In this document: positions 1 through 6,499 of the stretch, piece after piece
Position numbering within the stretch: the stretch's first letter is position 1
How the letters are laid out: the number at the start of each line of letters is the position of its first letter
Assembly (NCBI GenBank): GCA_016929985.1
Contig: JAFGIH010000803.1
Span: 1 to 7,130, forward strand
Source: Thermoleophilia bacterium
GTDB lineage: Bacteria > Actinomycetota > Thermoleophilia > RBG-16-64-13
Length of the DNA: 7,130 nt
Reading direction: 5' to 3'
Notes under the pieces: generated by a model
What the model was told of the DNA's origin: nothing
The model's database searches: none
What the model saw: the letters and a program-made list of their open reading frames with translations, nothing else
Translations under genes and position numbers: made by a program

Positions 1-39
1 ATACTCGTCACGGCCAGCCGCACCTCAGGCGGCTTCTGC

Positions 40-339
40 ATGATGAGAGAAGACCACATGAAGGAGTCGCACCTGGGAGACATCCTCCGTGAGTTCCCAG
101 AACTGGCTGCTGCCGAGGGTCTTGGAGCGGTTCGCCGGTGGAAGAGTCGCCTCTACACCCGCGTGTCGGTCAGGTCGGGATGCTTCGCCCTCCCCGCCGC
201 CCAAGATCCGTTGTACGGCGTCCGCCCCGGCGACCTCCTGCTGGTGGTGAGGGGAAGCTACCTCGGCCCAAGCTTCTTAGCCAAGGGTCCGCTGCTGGAA
301 GAGGCCCTCCGGCATCCCGAGCTCGAGATCTTTGAGTGA
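40..339 (+). CDS. AbrB/SpoVT-like small protein, start uncertain
   Basis: This is a short protein of about 99 residues that I would place with the AbrB/MazE/SpoVT-type swapped-hairpin family, with moderate confidence. The middle (VSVRSGCFALP, then YGVRPGDLLLVVRGS) has the pattern of a strand, a proline turn, and the G-(V/I)-K/R-P-G-D loop typical of AbrB domains. It is followed by a tail (FLAKGPLLEEALRHPELEIF) that I recall from AbrB-like proteins of anaerobic Firmicutes. Such proteins usually bind DNA as dimers. The first ~40 residues do not look like the domain. ATG 40 has AGGCGG seven bases upstream; ATG 58 (MKESHL) is an alternative. The frame has no stop back to base 1, so the true start could lie outside the window. 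The stop is TGA at 337-339. It is followed on the same strand by the PRC-barrel gene after a gap of about 90 bases. Confidence 0.6.
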   Translation: MMREDHMKESHLGDILREFPELAAAEGLGAVRRWKSRLYTRVSVRSGCFALPAAQDPLYGVRPGDLLLVVRGSYLGPSFLAKGPLLEEALRHPELEIFE

Positions 340-430
340 CACCCCGACGGTGACGCTCCAAGACCAACGCCCCCGAGTTTTTCCGCGCCCCGTTCACGGT
401 AGTAGAAGAGAAAACTCACGGAAGAGGCCA

Positions 431-814
431 ATGATGTCTGAGCAGGTCCAGGAACCGGTGGAGTGGAACGGAAGAGAGATCTTCGACGCCAACAACCGTG
501 CGATAGGCACGATCGCCGGTCTCGCCTTTCCACGCAGGCGGTTCGGCACAACGTGGTTGCTGATAGACACGGATGGCGACGAGAAGCTCCCGGTGCCTCT
601 CATCGAGATCCGCACGGTGGGGGACCGTCTCGTTCTCCCCTATCCGGCCTCATATCTCCGCACCGCGCCCATGCTGGTTGACGGCAAGCGTCTCTCGAAG
701 GCGGAGTTGCGCAGGTTAGGCCTCCACTACGGCTTCGAGGCCGAAGGACCAGGCGCCTCTTGCTGCCAGGGCTGTGGCCTCTGCAAGATCCTCAAACAGG
801 CCGGACGTGACTAA
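431..814 (+). CDS. PRC-barrel domain protein with C-terminal CCxxCxxC motif
   Basis: A 127-residue soluble protein. Residues ~12-80 have the PRC-barrel pattern: a G-R-E-I-F-D opening (14-19), NNRAIGTIAGLAF, an aromatic strand TWLLIDTDGDEKLPVPL, then RLVLPYPASYL. PRC-barrels are small beta-barrel modules found in photosynthetic reaction-centre H subunits, RimM and many stress or sporulation proteins, so the fold does not fix a function. The C-terminus adds Cys111, Cys112, Cys115 and Cys118 (CCQGCGLC), which could bind a metal or Fe-S centre or be redox active; this is inference. The start is ATG 431 (or ATG 434), with GGAAGAGG just upstream. The frame extends back to a TTG at 332 overlapping the previous gene, but that start has no convincing ribosome site. 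No signal peptide or membrane segment is visible. Confidence 0.75.
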   Translation: MMSEQVQEPVEWNGREIFDANNRAIGTIAGLAFPRRRFGTTWLLIDTDGDEKLPVPLIEIRTVGDRLVLPYPASYLRTAPMLVDGKRLSKAELRRLGLHYGFEAEGPGASCCQGCGLCKILKQAGRD

Positions 815-877
815 GCGAACCCGCCGCTGCAGCCCGTAGAACTGCTTCCTGATCCACCATCTGTAATTAAGATTAAC

Positions 878-906
878 TAAGACTAGACGTCTCCGCCTCT
901 GTCTTA
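878..906. promoter_or_regulatory. Candidate operator: nested inverted repeats TAAGAC/GTCTTA and AGACGTCT
   Basis: TAAGAC (878-883) is the exact inverse of GTCTTA (901-906), and the perfect palindrome AGACGTCT (885-892) sits between them. AGAC occurs twice and GTCT twice in symmetric arrangement. The arms flank the candidate -35 box and touch the -10 box, a normal position for a repressor site. No regulator gene for the operon is visible in the window apart from the small AbrB-like protein. Six-base arms can occur by chance, so confidence is low. Confidence 0.3.
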
Positions 907-912
907 TATGAT
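884..912 (+). promoter_or_regulatory. Candidate sigma70-type promoter for the TRAP operon
   Basis: TAGACG (884-889, four of six matches to TTGACA) and TATGAT (907-912, five of six matches to TATAAT) are separated by exactly 17 bases, in the only AT-rich patch between the PRC-barrel gene and dctP. Transcription would begin near 919 and leave a leader of about 280 bases before dctP. A nearer promoter cannot be excluded. Confidence 0.4.
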
Positions 913-1198
913 GCGAGTTGAGCGGCAGCGCCGGCCGCGGCACCCTCGCAAGGGCAGGGTGGCCCGATCGTCAGGCAGGCTGGAAGACCGCGCGGACAAG
1001 TGTTGGATGGTGTCTCATGCGAACTGGTTCAACTAACGAAGACCATCTTGGGAACCCACCCCGCATCCTCCCGCGGAATCAAAGCCTGCGGTCCCACCTC
1101 CTACCATTTCCGTCAGATCGGTTTGCCCGTACCAGCGAGGCACAGCCACGCCATAGGGGGAACGTGCGCGCGTGATCCATCCATAGAATCGGAGGTAC

Positions 1199-2374
1199 AT
1201 GTTGAAGAAGCCACGGCCATTACTAGTCCTTCTGACGGTAGTAGTACTCCTATTGTCCATCGTCATCGCCGCCTGCGGCGAAGAGGAACCGGCCGCGACT
1301 ACAGCGGCGCCAACTGAGACTACGGCGGCGCCAACTGAAACCACCGCGGCGCCGACGGAGACGACTGCCGCGCCGACTGAGACTACGGCGGCGCCAACCG
1401 AGACTACGGCGGCGCCGTCGGGTGAGTCGATCGAGCTGTCGATGGCCAGCCTCTATCCCGCGAGCGCGCCGCCGGCTCAGAGTCTCGACCGCTGGGCCGC
1501 CAAGGTGGCCGAACTCAGCGGCGGCCGGCTCACGGTGCGGCACTTCACCGACAACACCCTCCTGGCAGCTCCCGACATGCGTATCGGCGTGGAAGCGGGT
1601 ACTGCCGACCTGGGCTCCTCCTTCATCTACAAGCCAGAGCCGAACTTCGACCCCAGCTTGGTGATGTCGCAGCTCATCCTGGGTCTGGACTACGAAGACT
1701 GCCTGAAGATCTTCGACGATCTTTGGAACGAGTTCCCCGATCTGTGGAACGGTCAGTGGGACAAGTTCAAACTGCTCTGGATCACCGTGATCGACCCGAA
1801 CCTCATGTTCACTGTTGACACGCCGGTGCGCACCATGGCAGACGCCAAGGGTCTGCAGCTCCGCATGCCCAGCAAGTCGACGGGTGAGATGCTGAAGAAC
1901 TTGGGCGCGGCCCCAGTGGAGATGGCCACGGCCGATTGGGTGGTATCCCTTGACAAAGGGACTACCGACGGCGCCATGACTTCCGTCGGTAGTGTGCTCG
2001 ATCATCAGGTCGGCGGAAAGCTGAAGTACCTCACCAGATACTCCACAGGCCCGGGCGTGACGTTCCTGATCATGAACAAGCAGAAGTATGAGAGCCTGCC
2101 CGCCGATCTGCAGAAAGTCATCGACGACAGCGCGGAGTTCGGCAAACAGGACTTCGTCCAGGCCAAGAAGGATGCCGAGAAGGCTGCCTACACCTACGTG
2201 CAAGAGCAGGGCATGGAAATCATCGACCTGGCGCCGGAAGAATACGCGGCGTGGGATGCCGCAGTGCGGCCTGTCTTCGACGCGATCGCCGCTGATCTCG
2301 ACTCGAAGGGCTTCCCGGGCACCGAGATCGTCACGTTCGCGTTGGAGCGCGCAAAGTACTACCAGTCCAACTAG
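1199..2374 (+). CDS. dctP: TRAP transporter substrate-binding lipoprotein, DctP family
   Basis: Extracytoplasmic solute receptor of a TRAP transporter, 391 residues. It captures an organic anion (usually a carboxylate) and delivers it to the DctQM permease. Residues 1-25 are a lipoprotein signal: KK-P-R, a leucine/valine-rich core, then the lipobox I-A-A-C with Cys26 as lipid anchor. This fits a Gram-positive-type surface receptor. Residues 34-73 are a repeated TTAAPTE linker. The DctP domain follows from about residue 76. It includes DMRIGVEAGTADLGSS and the family's core GLQLRMPSKSTGEMLKNLGA, whose Arg222 corresponds to the conserved arginine that pairs with the ligand carboxylate. LDKGTTDGAMTS comes next. 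The SD sequence GGAGG (1191-1195) is only 3 bases from ATG 1199 and 6 bases from the TTG at 1202, so translation might begin one codon later. Substrate cannot be read from the sequence. Confidence 0.93.
   Translation: MLKKPRPLLVLLTVVVLLLSIVIAACGEEEPAATTAAPTETTAAPTETTAAPTETTAAPTETTAAPTETTAAPSGESIELSMASLYPASAPPAQSLDRWAAKVAELSGGRLTVRHFTDNTLLAAPDMRIGVEAGTADLGSSFIYKPEPNFDPSLVMSQLILGLDYEDCLKIFDDLWNEFPDLWNGQWDKFKLLWITVIDPNLMFTVDTPVRTMADAKGLQLRMPSKSTGEMLKNLGAAPVEMATADWVVSLDKGTTDGAMTSVGSVLDHQVGGKLKYLTRYSTGPGVTFLIMNKQKYESLPADLQKVIDDSAEFGKQDFVQAKKDAEKAAYTYVQEQGMEIIDLAPEEYAAWDAAVRPVFDAIAADLDSKGFPGTEIVTFALERAKYYQSN
1298..1417 (+). repeat. In-frame 21-base tandem repeat coding (TTAAPTE)x5 plus TTAAP
   Basis: Five complete 21-base units (starting at 1298, 1319, 1340, 1361 and 1382) and a partial sixth (1403-1417) encode a Thr/Ala/Pro/Glu linker directly after the lipid-anchored cysteine region of DctP. 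The protein repeat is exact. The DNA varies at synonymous positions, most in units three and four, while units one, two, five and six stay close. The linker probably acts as a flexible spacer holding the receptor domain away from the membrane. Confidence 0.95.
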
Positions 2375-2412
2375 CAGCGGATAGCGGCTGCATAGAGCCG
2401 GTAGAGTAGGAA

Positions 2413-2455
2413 CCGCCCGGATCACGCGACGTCCGATACCGTGTGATCCGGGCGG
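2413..2455 (+). promoter_or_regulatory. Intercistronic hairpin between dctP and dctQ
   Basis: A perfect 13-base inverted repeat: CCGCCCGGATCAC (2413-2425) pairs with GTGATCCGGGCGG (2443-2455). The stem can be extended by three pairs including one G-U, leaving an 11-base loop. No run of T follows, so it is not a standard intrinsic terminator. In its position after the binding-protein gene and before the permease genes it could protect the dctP mRNA from 3' decay or partly attenuate readthrough, giving more receptor than permease. That is a common arrangement in transporter operons; the role here is inferred. Confidence 0.75.
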
Positions 2456-2482
2456 TCATGTCAAACGAGGAGAAGACCGCCT

Positions 2483-2965
2483 ATGCGTTGGACCAAACTC
2501 GAGGACTATTTCTTCAAGGGGCTGTTGACTATCGGCTCTATCGCGATCCTCGCGATGATGGTGGTGGTGTCGTTCAACATCTTCGGGCGCTGGCTGGACC
2601 GCCCGATCATGGGCGCCATAGAGATCGCGGGACTTCTGGGCGGTGTAGCCGCGGCGGTCGCACTGCCATACGCCGTGAGAGAGAGACGAAACGTCGTGGT
2701 GGACGTGCTGGCGAGTCGCATGCCACGACGCGTGAGAGGCTTCTTTGACACCTTCACTTTCCTACTAAGCCTAGCCGGTGTGGGGATTCTGGTCTATGCG
2801 GCGTTCAAGCAGGCCAGGTTCGCGGCCAGTTTCGGTGAGGAGACCCTGGTCGTCTCGGCTCCGACGTCTCCGGTGAAGTTCATCTGGGCTATTGGGCTTC
2901 TGCTGCTCGCGCTGTTGCTCCTACGAGACATCGTCATCGCGTTTCGTAAGGGGATAAACCGGTGA
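2483..2965 (+). CDS. dctQ: TRAP transporter small membrane subunit, DctQ family
   Basis: A 160-residue membrane protein that partners the large DctM subunit. Four hydrophobic segments are visible at about residues 12-34, 43-64, 88-108 and 130-152, the usual DctQ topology and length. Family features include NIFGRWLDRPIMGAIEIAG (32-50), matching the N-x-(F)-G-R-...-G-(A)-I-E motif after the first helix, and the basic loop ALPYAVRERRNVVVDVL (60-76). The start ATG 2483 has GAGGAG (2467-2472) ten bases upstream. Another ATG at 2458 is in the wrong frame. The gene follows dctP after 108 bases that contain a hairpin, and its stop overlaps the start of dctM by four bases (GTGA), indicating translational coupling. 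Confidence 0.92.
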   Translation: MRWTKLEDYFFKGLLTIGSIAILAMMVVVSFNIFGRWLDRPIMGAIEIAGLLGGVAAAVALPYAVRERRNVVVDVLASRMPRRVRGFFDTFTFLLSLAGVGILVYAAFKQARFAASFGEETLVVSAPTSPVKFIWAIGLLLLALLLLRDIVIAFRKGINR

Positions 2966-4263
2966 CCCCCATCGTCACAGGTATCGTCGGCGCGGCCGTA
3001 TTGCTCGTGCTCATGTTCATGGGCATGCCCATCGGGTTCGTCATGCTCGTGACCGGCTTCGTGGGATTCGCGTACCTGGTCACCTTCGATGGCGCGCTCC
3101 AAGTCGCAACGTCGGTACCCTACACTCTCGTCACCAGCTACGACTACGCCGTGCTGCCTCTCTTCCTCCTGATGGCGGAAATTTGCATGGCAGCAGGCAT
3201 GGGACAAAGCCTCTACCGCCTGGTATACGTTTGGGTCGGGCGGATGCGGGGCGGACTGGCGATCGCAAGCCTTGGCGCCTGTGCTTTCTTTTCAGCCGCC
3301 AGCTCCTCGAGCATCGCCACTGCCGCCACCGTCGGGCTCGTCGCTGTTCCGGAGATGAGAAAGTACAACTACCAGAGTGGTCTGGCGACCGGTTGTCTCG
3401 CGGCCGGAGGTGGGCTCGGGATCCTCATCCCGCCGAGCGGGCTGCTCATCATGTACGGGATCATGACCCAGCAATCCATCACCAAGCTCTTCATAGCCGG
3501 GCTGGTTCCTGGGATCTTGCTTACCTTGATGTTCATGGCGATGATCTACATCCGCGCCCGGTTCAACCCCGAGCTTGCACCGGCCGGTCCGAAGACAAGT
3601 CTCAAAGAGAAGATGACTGCCACCACCGACTCAATTGAGATGATCGCCCTGCTCGCCCTGGTCATCGTGGGACTGATCATCGGGTGGTTCACCCCCACCG
3701 AGGCAGGCGCCGCAGGCGCTCTCGGCGCACTCGTCCTGTCGCTCATCAGGAGGCGGCTTAGCCTCAAAGGCTTCATGACGGCGCTGGTGAATGCGCTTCG
3801 AACAACGGGGATGATCTTCATCATCCTCATGGGAGCCTTGGTCTTCAACTCGTTCCTGGCCATCTCGACCATACCTATGGAAGTGGCCGGTTGGGTGACC
3901 GGGCTCGGCTTTCCCCCGGTGGTGGTGACGATTCTCATCATCATCCTCTACCTGCTCCTTGGCACCTTCATCGACGAAGTGTCACTGGTGCTGCTGACCA
4001 TTCCCGTGTTCTATCCTCTTATGGTAGAGCTTGGTTATGACCCGATCTGGTTCGGCATCATAATCGTCATGGTGGTGGAGATGGGGATGATCAGCCCTCC
4101 GGTGGGGATGACTATCTATGTGATCAAAGGCATTGCCCCGGATATCCCCATCGGGACCATATTCCGAGGCGTTGTACCGTTCTTGCTGGTGGATGTGATC
4201 TTGGTTGCCCTGATCATCATCTTCCCGGCGATAGTGCTGTTCTTGCCGGGGCTCGCCGGATAG
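2962..4263 (+). CDS. dctM: TRAP transporter large permease subunit, DctM family
   Basis: Large membrane subunit of 433 residues, normal for DctM, with about a dozen hydrophobic segments. It forms the transport path and uses an ion gradient (usually sodium) to move substrate delivered by DctP. Typical motifs are GMPIGFVM (21-28), PLFLLMAEI (66-74), GRMRGGLAIASLGACAFFSA (93-112), the serine cluster SSSSIATAATVG (114-125), GILIPPSGLLIMYG (153-166), and in the second half TPTEAGAAGALGALV (244-258), GTFIDEVSLVLLTIPVF (334-350) and ISPPVGMTIYVIKGIAP (377-393). The two halves mirror each other, as known for the family. It starts with GTG 2962, overlapping the dctQ stop by four bases, with AAGGGG (2948-2953) upstream. 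The serine cluster reads SAASSSS where many relatives have a GxSGSS-type sequence. Confidence 0.95.
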   Translation: MTPIVTGIVGAAVLLVLMFMGMPIGFVMLVTGFVGFAYLVTFDGALQVATSVPYTLVTSYDYAVLPLFLLMAEICMAAGMGQSLYRLVYVWVGRMRGGLAIASLGACAFFSAASSSSIATAATVGLVAVPEMRKYNYQSGLATGCLAAGGGLGILIPPSGLLIMYGIMTQQSITKLFIAGLVPGILLTLMFMAMIYIRARFNPELAPAGPKTSLKEKMTATTDSIEMIALLALVIVGLIIGWFTPTEAGAAGALGALVLSLIRRRLSLKGFMTALVNALRTTGMIFIILMGALVFNSFLAISTIPMEVAGWVTGLGFPPVVVTILIIILYLLLGTFIDEVSLVLLTIPVFYPLMVELGYDPIWFGIIIVMVVEMGMISPPVGMTIYVIKGIAPDIPIGTIFRGVVPFLLVDVILVALIIIFPAIVLFLPGLAG

Positions 4264-4296
4264 CGGACGAAGATCGACAGACCGCAGAGCAGTCAA

Positions 4297-4320
4297 ACTG
4301 AGGCCCTCCGGGGCCTCAGT
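4297..4320. terminator. Probable bidirectional terminator between convergent operons
   Basis: ACTGAGGCCC (4297-4306) pairs perfectly with GGGCCTCAGT (4311-4320) around the loop TCCG, giving a 10-bp stem closed by a C(UNCG)G-type tetraloop on the + strand, a very stable class. It lies 33 bases after the dctM stop and 16 bases beyond the end of the minus-strand gene. The flank is only moderately T-rich on the + side (CATCTTGTCGTT), and TTTGACT follows on the minus side. It probably ends transcription from both directions. Confidence 0.75.
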
Positions 4321-4336
4321 CATCTTGTCGTTCGAG

Positions 4337-5032
4337 CTACCCTTGCGTACGCTGAGACGGCGAGGCGTCGGCGTAAGGAGTGGCGTTTCGTTCGTTCCAC
4401 ACACCGTTCTCCTTGAGCTGCTTGTTCCAGAACGACTGAGAGACCGGGAGCTTGAACACCGCCCGCATGATCGAGGCGGTCATCCGAGGAAAACGCTCCA
4501 CGCCTGCCACCTCCGAAAGCAGGTCGGAGTCGAACTTCTCGCCGGCCGCCAGCGATTCGCCTAGTCCGCGCAACTGCTCCCATAGCCGCTCGTTCTTCTC
4601 CTCGGGCTTGTCGAACAGCACCTCCGCCCCACCCCGCACGATCGTCCCTGCGTACGAGCACTCCAGCCTTTGTGCAAGTCTTTCCAGATACCGCTCCAAG
4701 AACCTGGAGTGAAGCGCCTCAAAGAAACCCGACTGCACCATGAAAGCCAGGCGCGGGTTCCCTGGGCGTCCAACATAGGGCGCAAGAGCCTCGATGTACG
4801 CCATCACCAGCGCAGGCATCGCGTCCGTATAAAGGGGCATTCCCAACAGCACCGTGTCGTGCTGAGCAAAACCCTCCACCGCTTTCGCAAAGTCGGCGTG
4901 CCGCGAGAGATGCAATACCTGGGGCGCCTGTCCTCCTCCCCGTTCCCATCCGTCCGCCACGCGGGAGAGCATCTTCAGGGAGTTCGAGCGCGCACCCCTA
5001 GGAGAGCCATTAAGCAGCAGCAACGAAGGCAT
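4337..5032 (-). CDS. Flavodoxin-fold NAD(P)H-dependent oxidoreductase
   Basis: A 231-residue cytosolic protein with the flavodoxin-like fold. The N-terminal strand LLLLNGSP followed by RGARSNS (residues 4-18) is the FMN phosphate-binding loop. LLGMPLYTDAMPALVMAYIE (62-81) matches the loop and helix next to the flavin ring (the G-x-P-x-Y motif of NADPH-dependent FMN reductases). AFMVQSGFFE (96-105) matches the next loop. The C-terminal ~60 residues, ending near FWNKQLKENGVWNERNATPY, resemble the tail of related oxidoreductases of anaerobes. It probably passes electrons through FMN; the substrate is unknown. The start ATG 5032 has GGAGGAGG six bases upstream, lying inside the end of the preceding flavoprotein gene (23-base overlap). 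It is the last gene of the minus-strand cluster. Confidence 0.82.
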   Translation of the reverse strand: MPSLLLLNGSPRGARSNSLKMLSRVADGWERGGGQAPQVLHLSRHADFAKAVEGFAQHDTVLLGMPLYTDAMPALVMAYIEALAPYVGRPGNPRLAFMVQSGFFEALHSRFLERYLERLAQRLECSYAGTIVRGGAEVLFDKPEEKNERLWEQLRGLGESLAAGEKFDSDLLSEVAGVERFPRMTASIMRAVFKLPVSQSFWNKQLKENGVWNERNATPYADASPSQRTQG

Positions 5033-5561
5033 CGAACACCTCCTCCGGGCTGCGATCGGTGGTCGCGGTGAGGATCAGCCGCGACTTCACGTTGCGCGCC
5101 GTACGAGCCCAGATGGCCTGGGTGATCTCCAGGTCTTCGCTGGTGGTGTCGGACGTAGGCCCAAGCACCAACGCCAGCAGTGGATAGCGCTTGTAGCGCG
5201 CCTTGTGATGCATCTCGCCGCCCTCGATCTCAAGATAAGGATGGATCAAGGGGATCTGTTGATCGATGCATCGCTTGAGCAGAGACGTGGTGAACCCCAT
5301 GGACATTGGGGACGCAAGGACGACGAGATCGGAGCCAAGCATCGCGCGGCACACTCTCTCGCTGTCGTCACGCCTAGCGCAGCGGCCCGGGGTCTTGACA
5401 AAACAGCTGAAGCATCCGGAGCAGCCCTTGAGGTCGAGCCCGCGCAAGTCGAGTACCTCGACCTCGTGCGCCGCGGCCCTGGCAGCCGCGGCCAGGACCT
5501 GCACGTATTGGTCGAACGCAGAGCCGCCCACCGGCTCGCCGTTGAATATGGTCACCTTCAT
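5010..5561 (-). CDS. Iron-sulfur flavoprotein-like protein (flavodoxin fold, CX2CX2CX7C)
   Basis: A 183-residue flavodoxin-fold protein. Cys47, Cys50, Cys53 and Cys61 form CSGCFSCFVKTPGRC, a CX2CX2CX7C arrangement that fits the compact cysteine motif (CX2CX2CX4-7C) of archaeal and bacterial iron-sulfur flavoproteins (Isf), which hold a [4Fe-4S] cluster next to FMN and carry electrons. LGSDLVVLASPMSMGFTTS is the flavin-ring loop and following helix. The first loop reads FNGEPVGGSAFDQY, without the usual GSPR..SNT pattern, so phosphate binding may differ. ATG 5561 is chosen because it begins the first beta strand (MKVTIFNG) and has GGAGG ten bases upstream; the frame runs back to 5714 inside the methyltransferase gene, but that extension looks non-coding. 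It follows the methyltransferase by 59 bases. Confidence 0.85.
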   Translation of the reverse strand: MKVTIFNGEPVGGSAFDQYVQVLAAAARAAAHEVEVLDLRGLDLKGCSGCFSCFVKTPGRCARRDDSERVCRAMLGSDLVVLASPMSMGFTTSLLKRCIDQQIPLIHPYLEIEGGEMHHKARYKRYPLLALVLGPTSDTTSEDLEITQAIWARTARNVKSRLILTATTDRSPEEVFDAFVAAA

Positions 5562-5620
5562 GTCGGCCTGGCCTCCATTTGTTGGAAGGGCTGTGAAAGC
5601 CTGCTCGGCGCAGTGAGGCG

Positions 5621-6499
5621 TCAGGCCTGCCCCACGAGTTCCACCATGGCCTTGACGTGGGCCGGCGACGTGCCGCAGCAGCCGCCTATGAGGCGCGCGC
5701 CGGCGCGCGCACACTCGAGCACCCCCGCGGCAAAGTCCGCGGGCGTCATCTCGTAGACCGAGTGTTCGCCCCCGACCATACGCGCTTTGCCCGCGTTGGG
5801 CTGCGCCAGGATAGGTACCTGCGTCACTTCCCGCATCATCGCGACGATCTGAGCCATCTCCAGCGGATCGACACTGCCGCAGTTTGCTCCCACCACCGAC
5901 GCACCGGCCTCCACCAGCGCCTCAGCGCAATCGCGGGCGCTGTTACCCATGACCGTCCGCCCTCCGTTGTTGCAGGTAGTGAAGGCGATCGAAGCCAGAA
6001 TGGGGAGGTCGCTCACACTCTTCACGGCGCGCACGGCACACAACGCCTCGGCAAGATCGAACATGGTCTCGACTATGAAGCCGTCCACGCCGCCCTCGGC
6101 GAGGATGGAGGCCTGCTCGGCGAAGGTGGCTCGGGCTTCGTCTTCGGGCAGTTGTCCGTATGGTTTGAGCATCTTGCCGGTGGAACTGATGTCGCCGAGC
6201 ACGTGCTGACCTTCGCCCGCGGCGGCCCTCGCCAGACCGGCTCCGGCCAGGTTCACCTCGCGCACGTCGACTCCTATGTGATGCGCCTCGATGCTGACGC
6301 GGTTCATGGTGAGAGTGTTGGTAATGATGAGGTCGATACCGCAGGCGGCATAGTCCGTGTGAACGGCCAGCACGGCGTCGGGATTGAACACGTTGTTCTG
6401 GCCGCCCATCTCCAGGCCGGCCGCGCCCAGCTGCGTGCCCATAGCGCCATCGAGAATGATGGTCTTCTTATCGCTTGCGAGCAGATCTTGCAGGCTCAT
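5621..6499 (-). CDS. Homocysteine S-methyltransferase family protein (stand-alone MetH/BHMT-type module)
   Basis: A 292-residue methyltransferase that by family transfers a methyl group to a thiol such as homocysteine, or from it to a corrinoid. Motifs in order: LDGAMGTQL (16-24) at the substrate-binding barrel opening; IITNTLTMNR (58-67), like the TNTF-x-(A)NR of MetH; GDISSTGKMLKPYG (102-115), like MetH's G-x-I-G-P-T-G; FIVETMFDL (141-149); and the zinc ligands Cys207 (GANCGS), Cys274 and Cys275 (GGCCGT). All three zinc cysteines are present, so it should be active. The protein stops after this barrel and lacks the folate and cobalamin domains of full MetH, so the methyl donor is unknown. 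ATG 6499 has AGGAGG six bases upstream. An extension to 6553 exists but is Arg/Gly/Asp-rich and unlike the family. It is followed by two flavodoxin-fold genes. Confidence 0.88.
   Translation of the reverse strand: MSLQDLLASDKKTIILDGAMGTQLGAAGLEMGGQNNVFNPDAVLAVHTDYAACGIDLIITNTLTMNRVSIEAHHIGVDVREVNLAGAGLARAAAGEGQHVLGDISSTGKMLKPYGQLPEDEARATFAEQASILAEGGVDGFIVETMFDLAEALCAVRAVKSVSDLPILASIAFTTCNNGGRTVMGNSARDCAEALVEAGASVVGANCGSVDPLEMAQIVAMMREVTQVPILAQPNAGKARMVGGEHSVYEMTPADFAAGVLECARAGARLIGGCCGTSPAHVKAMVELVGQA

Larger units (their letters stand above)
815..1198. other. 384-base intergenic region upstream of dctP
   Basis: I find no supportable gene here. Short open frames at 918-1175 and 1000-1317 lack ribosome sites and family resemblance, and the second runs into dctP in another frame. 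The left third (about 860-912) is AT-rich against a GC-rich background and holds the candidate promoter. The rest (about 919-1198) would be a ~280-base leader. It includes a small stem at 941-946/956-961 (CACCCT/AGGGTG) and a palindromic GAACTGGTTC at 1021-1030. I recognise no known riboswitch. Confidence 0.6.

Noticed and set aside
332..430. Upstream TTG start extending the PRC-barrel protein to 160 residues
   Set aside because: No good ribosome site there, the added residues look non-coding, and ATG 431 has a strong purine-rich site.
935..955. GGCAC near CGCAAG as a possible sigma54 promoter
   Set aside because: The GG and GC elements do not have the required 12-base spacing.
956..970. AGGGTGGCCC resembling the start of a T-box sequence (AGGGTGGNACCGCG)
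   Set aside because: Only the first seven bases match, the ACCGCG part is missing, no terminator follows and the downstream gene is a TRAP transporter.
918..1175. 85-codon open frame in the dctP leader
   Set aside because: TTG start without ribosome site, no recognisable motif, and composition of an untranslated stretch.
1250..2425. 391-codon open frame on the minus strand opposite dctP
   Set aside because: It mirrors dctP, is Arg/His-rich and has no family motifs. Long antisense frames are expected in GC-rich DNA.
2443..2748. 101-codon open frame overlapping the start of dctQ
   Set aside because: It is out of frame with dctQ, whose four membrane segments and family motifs are clear.
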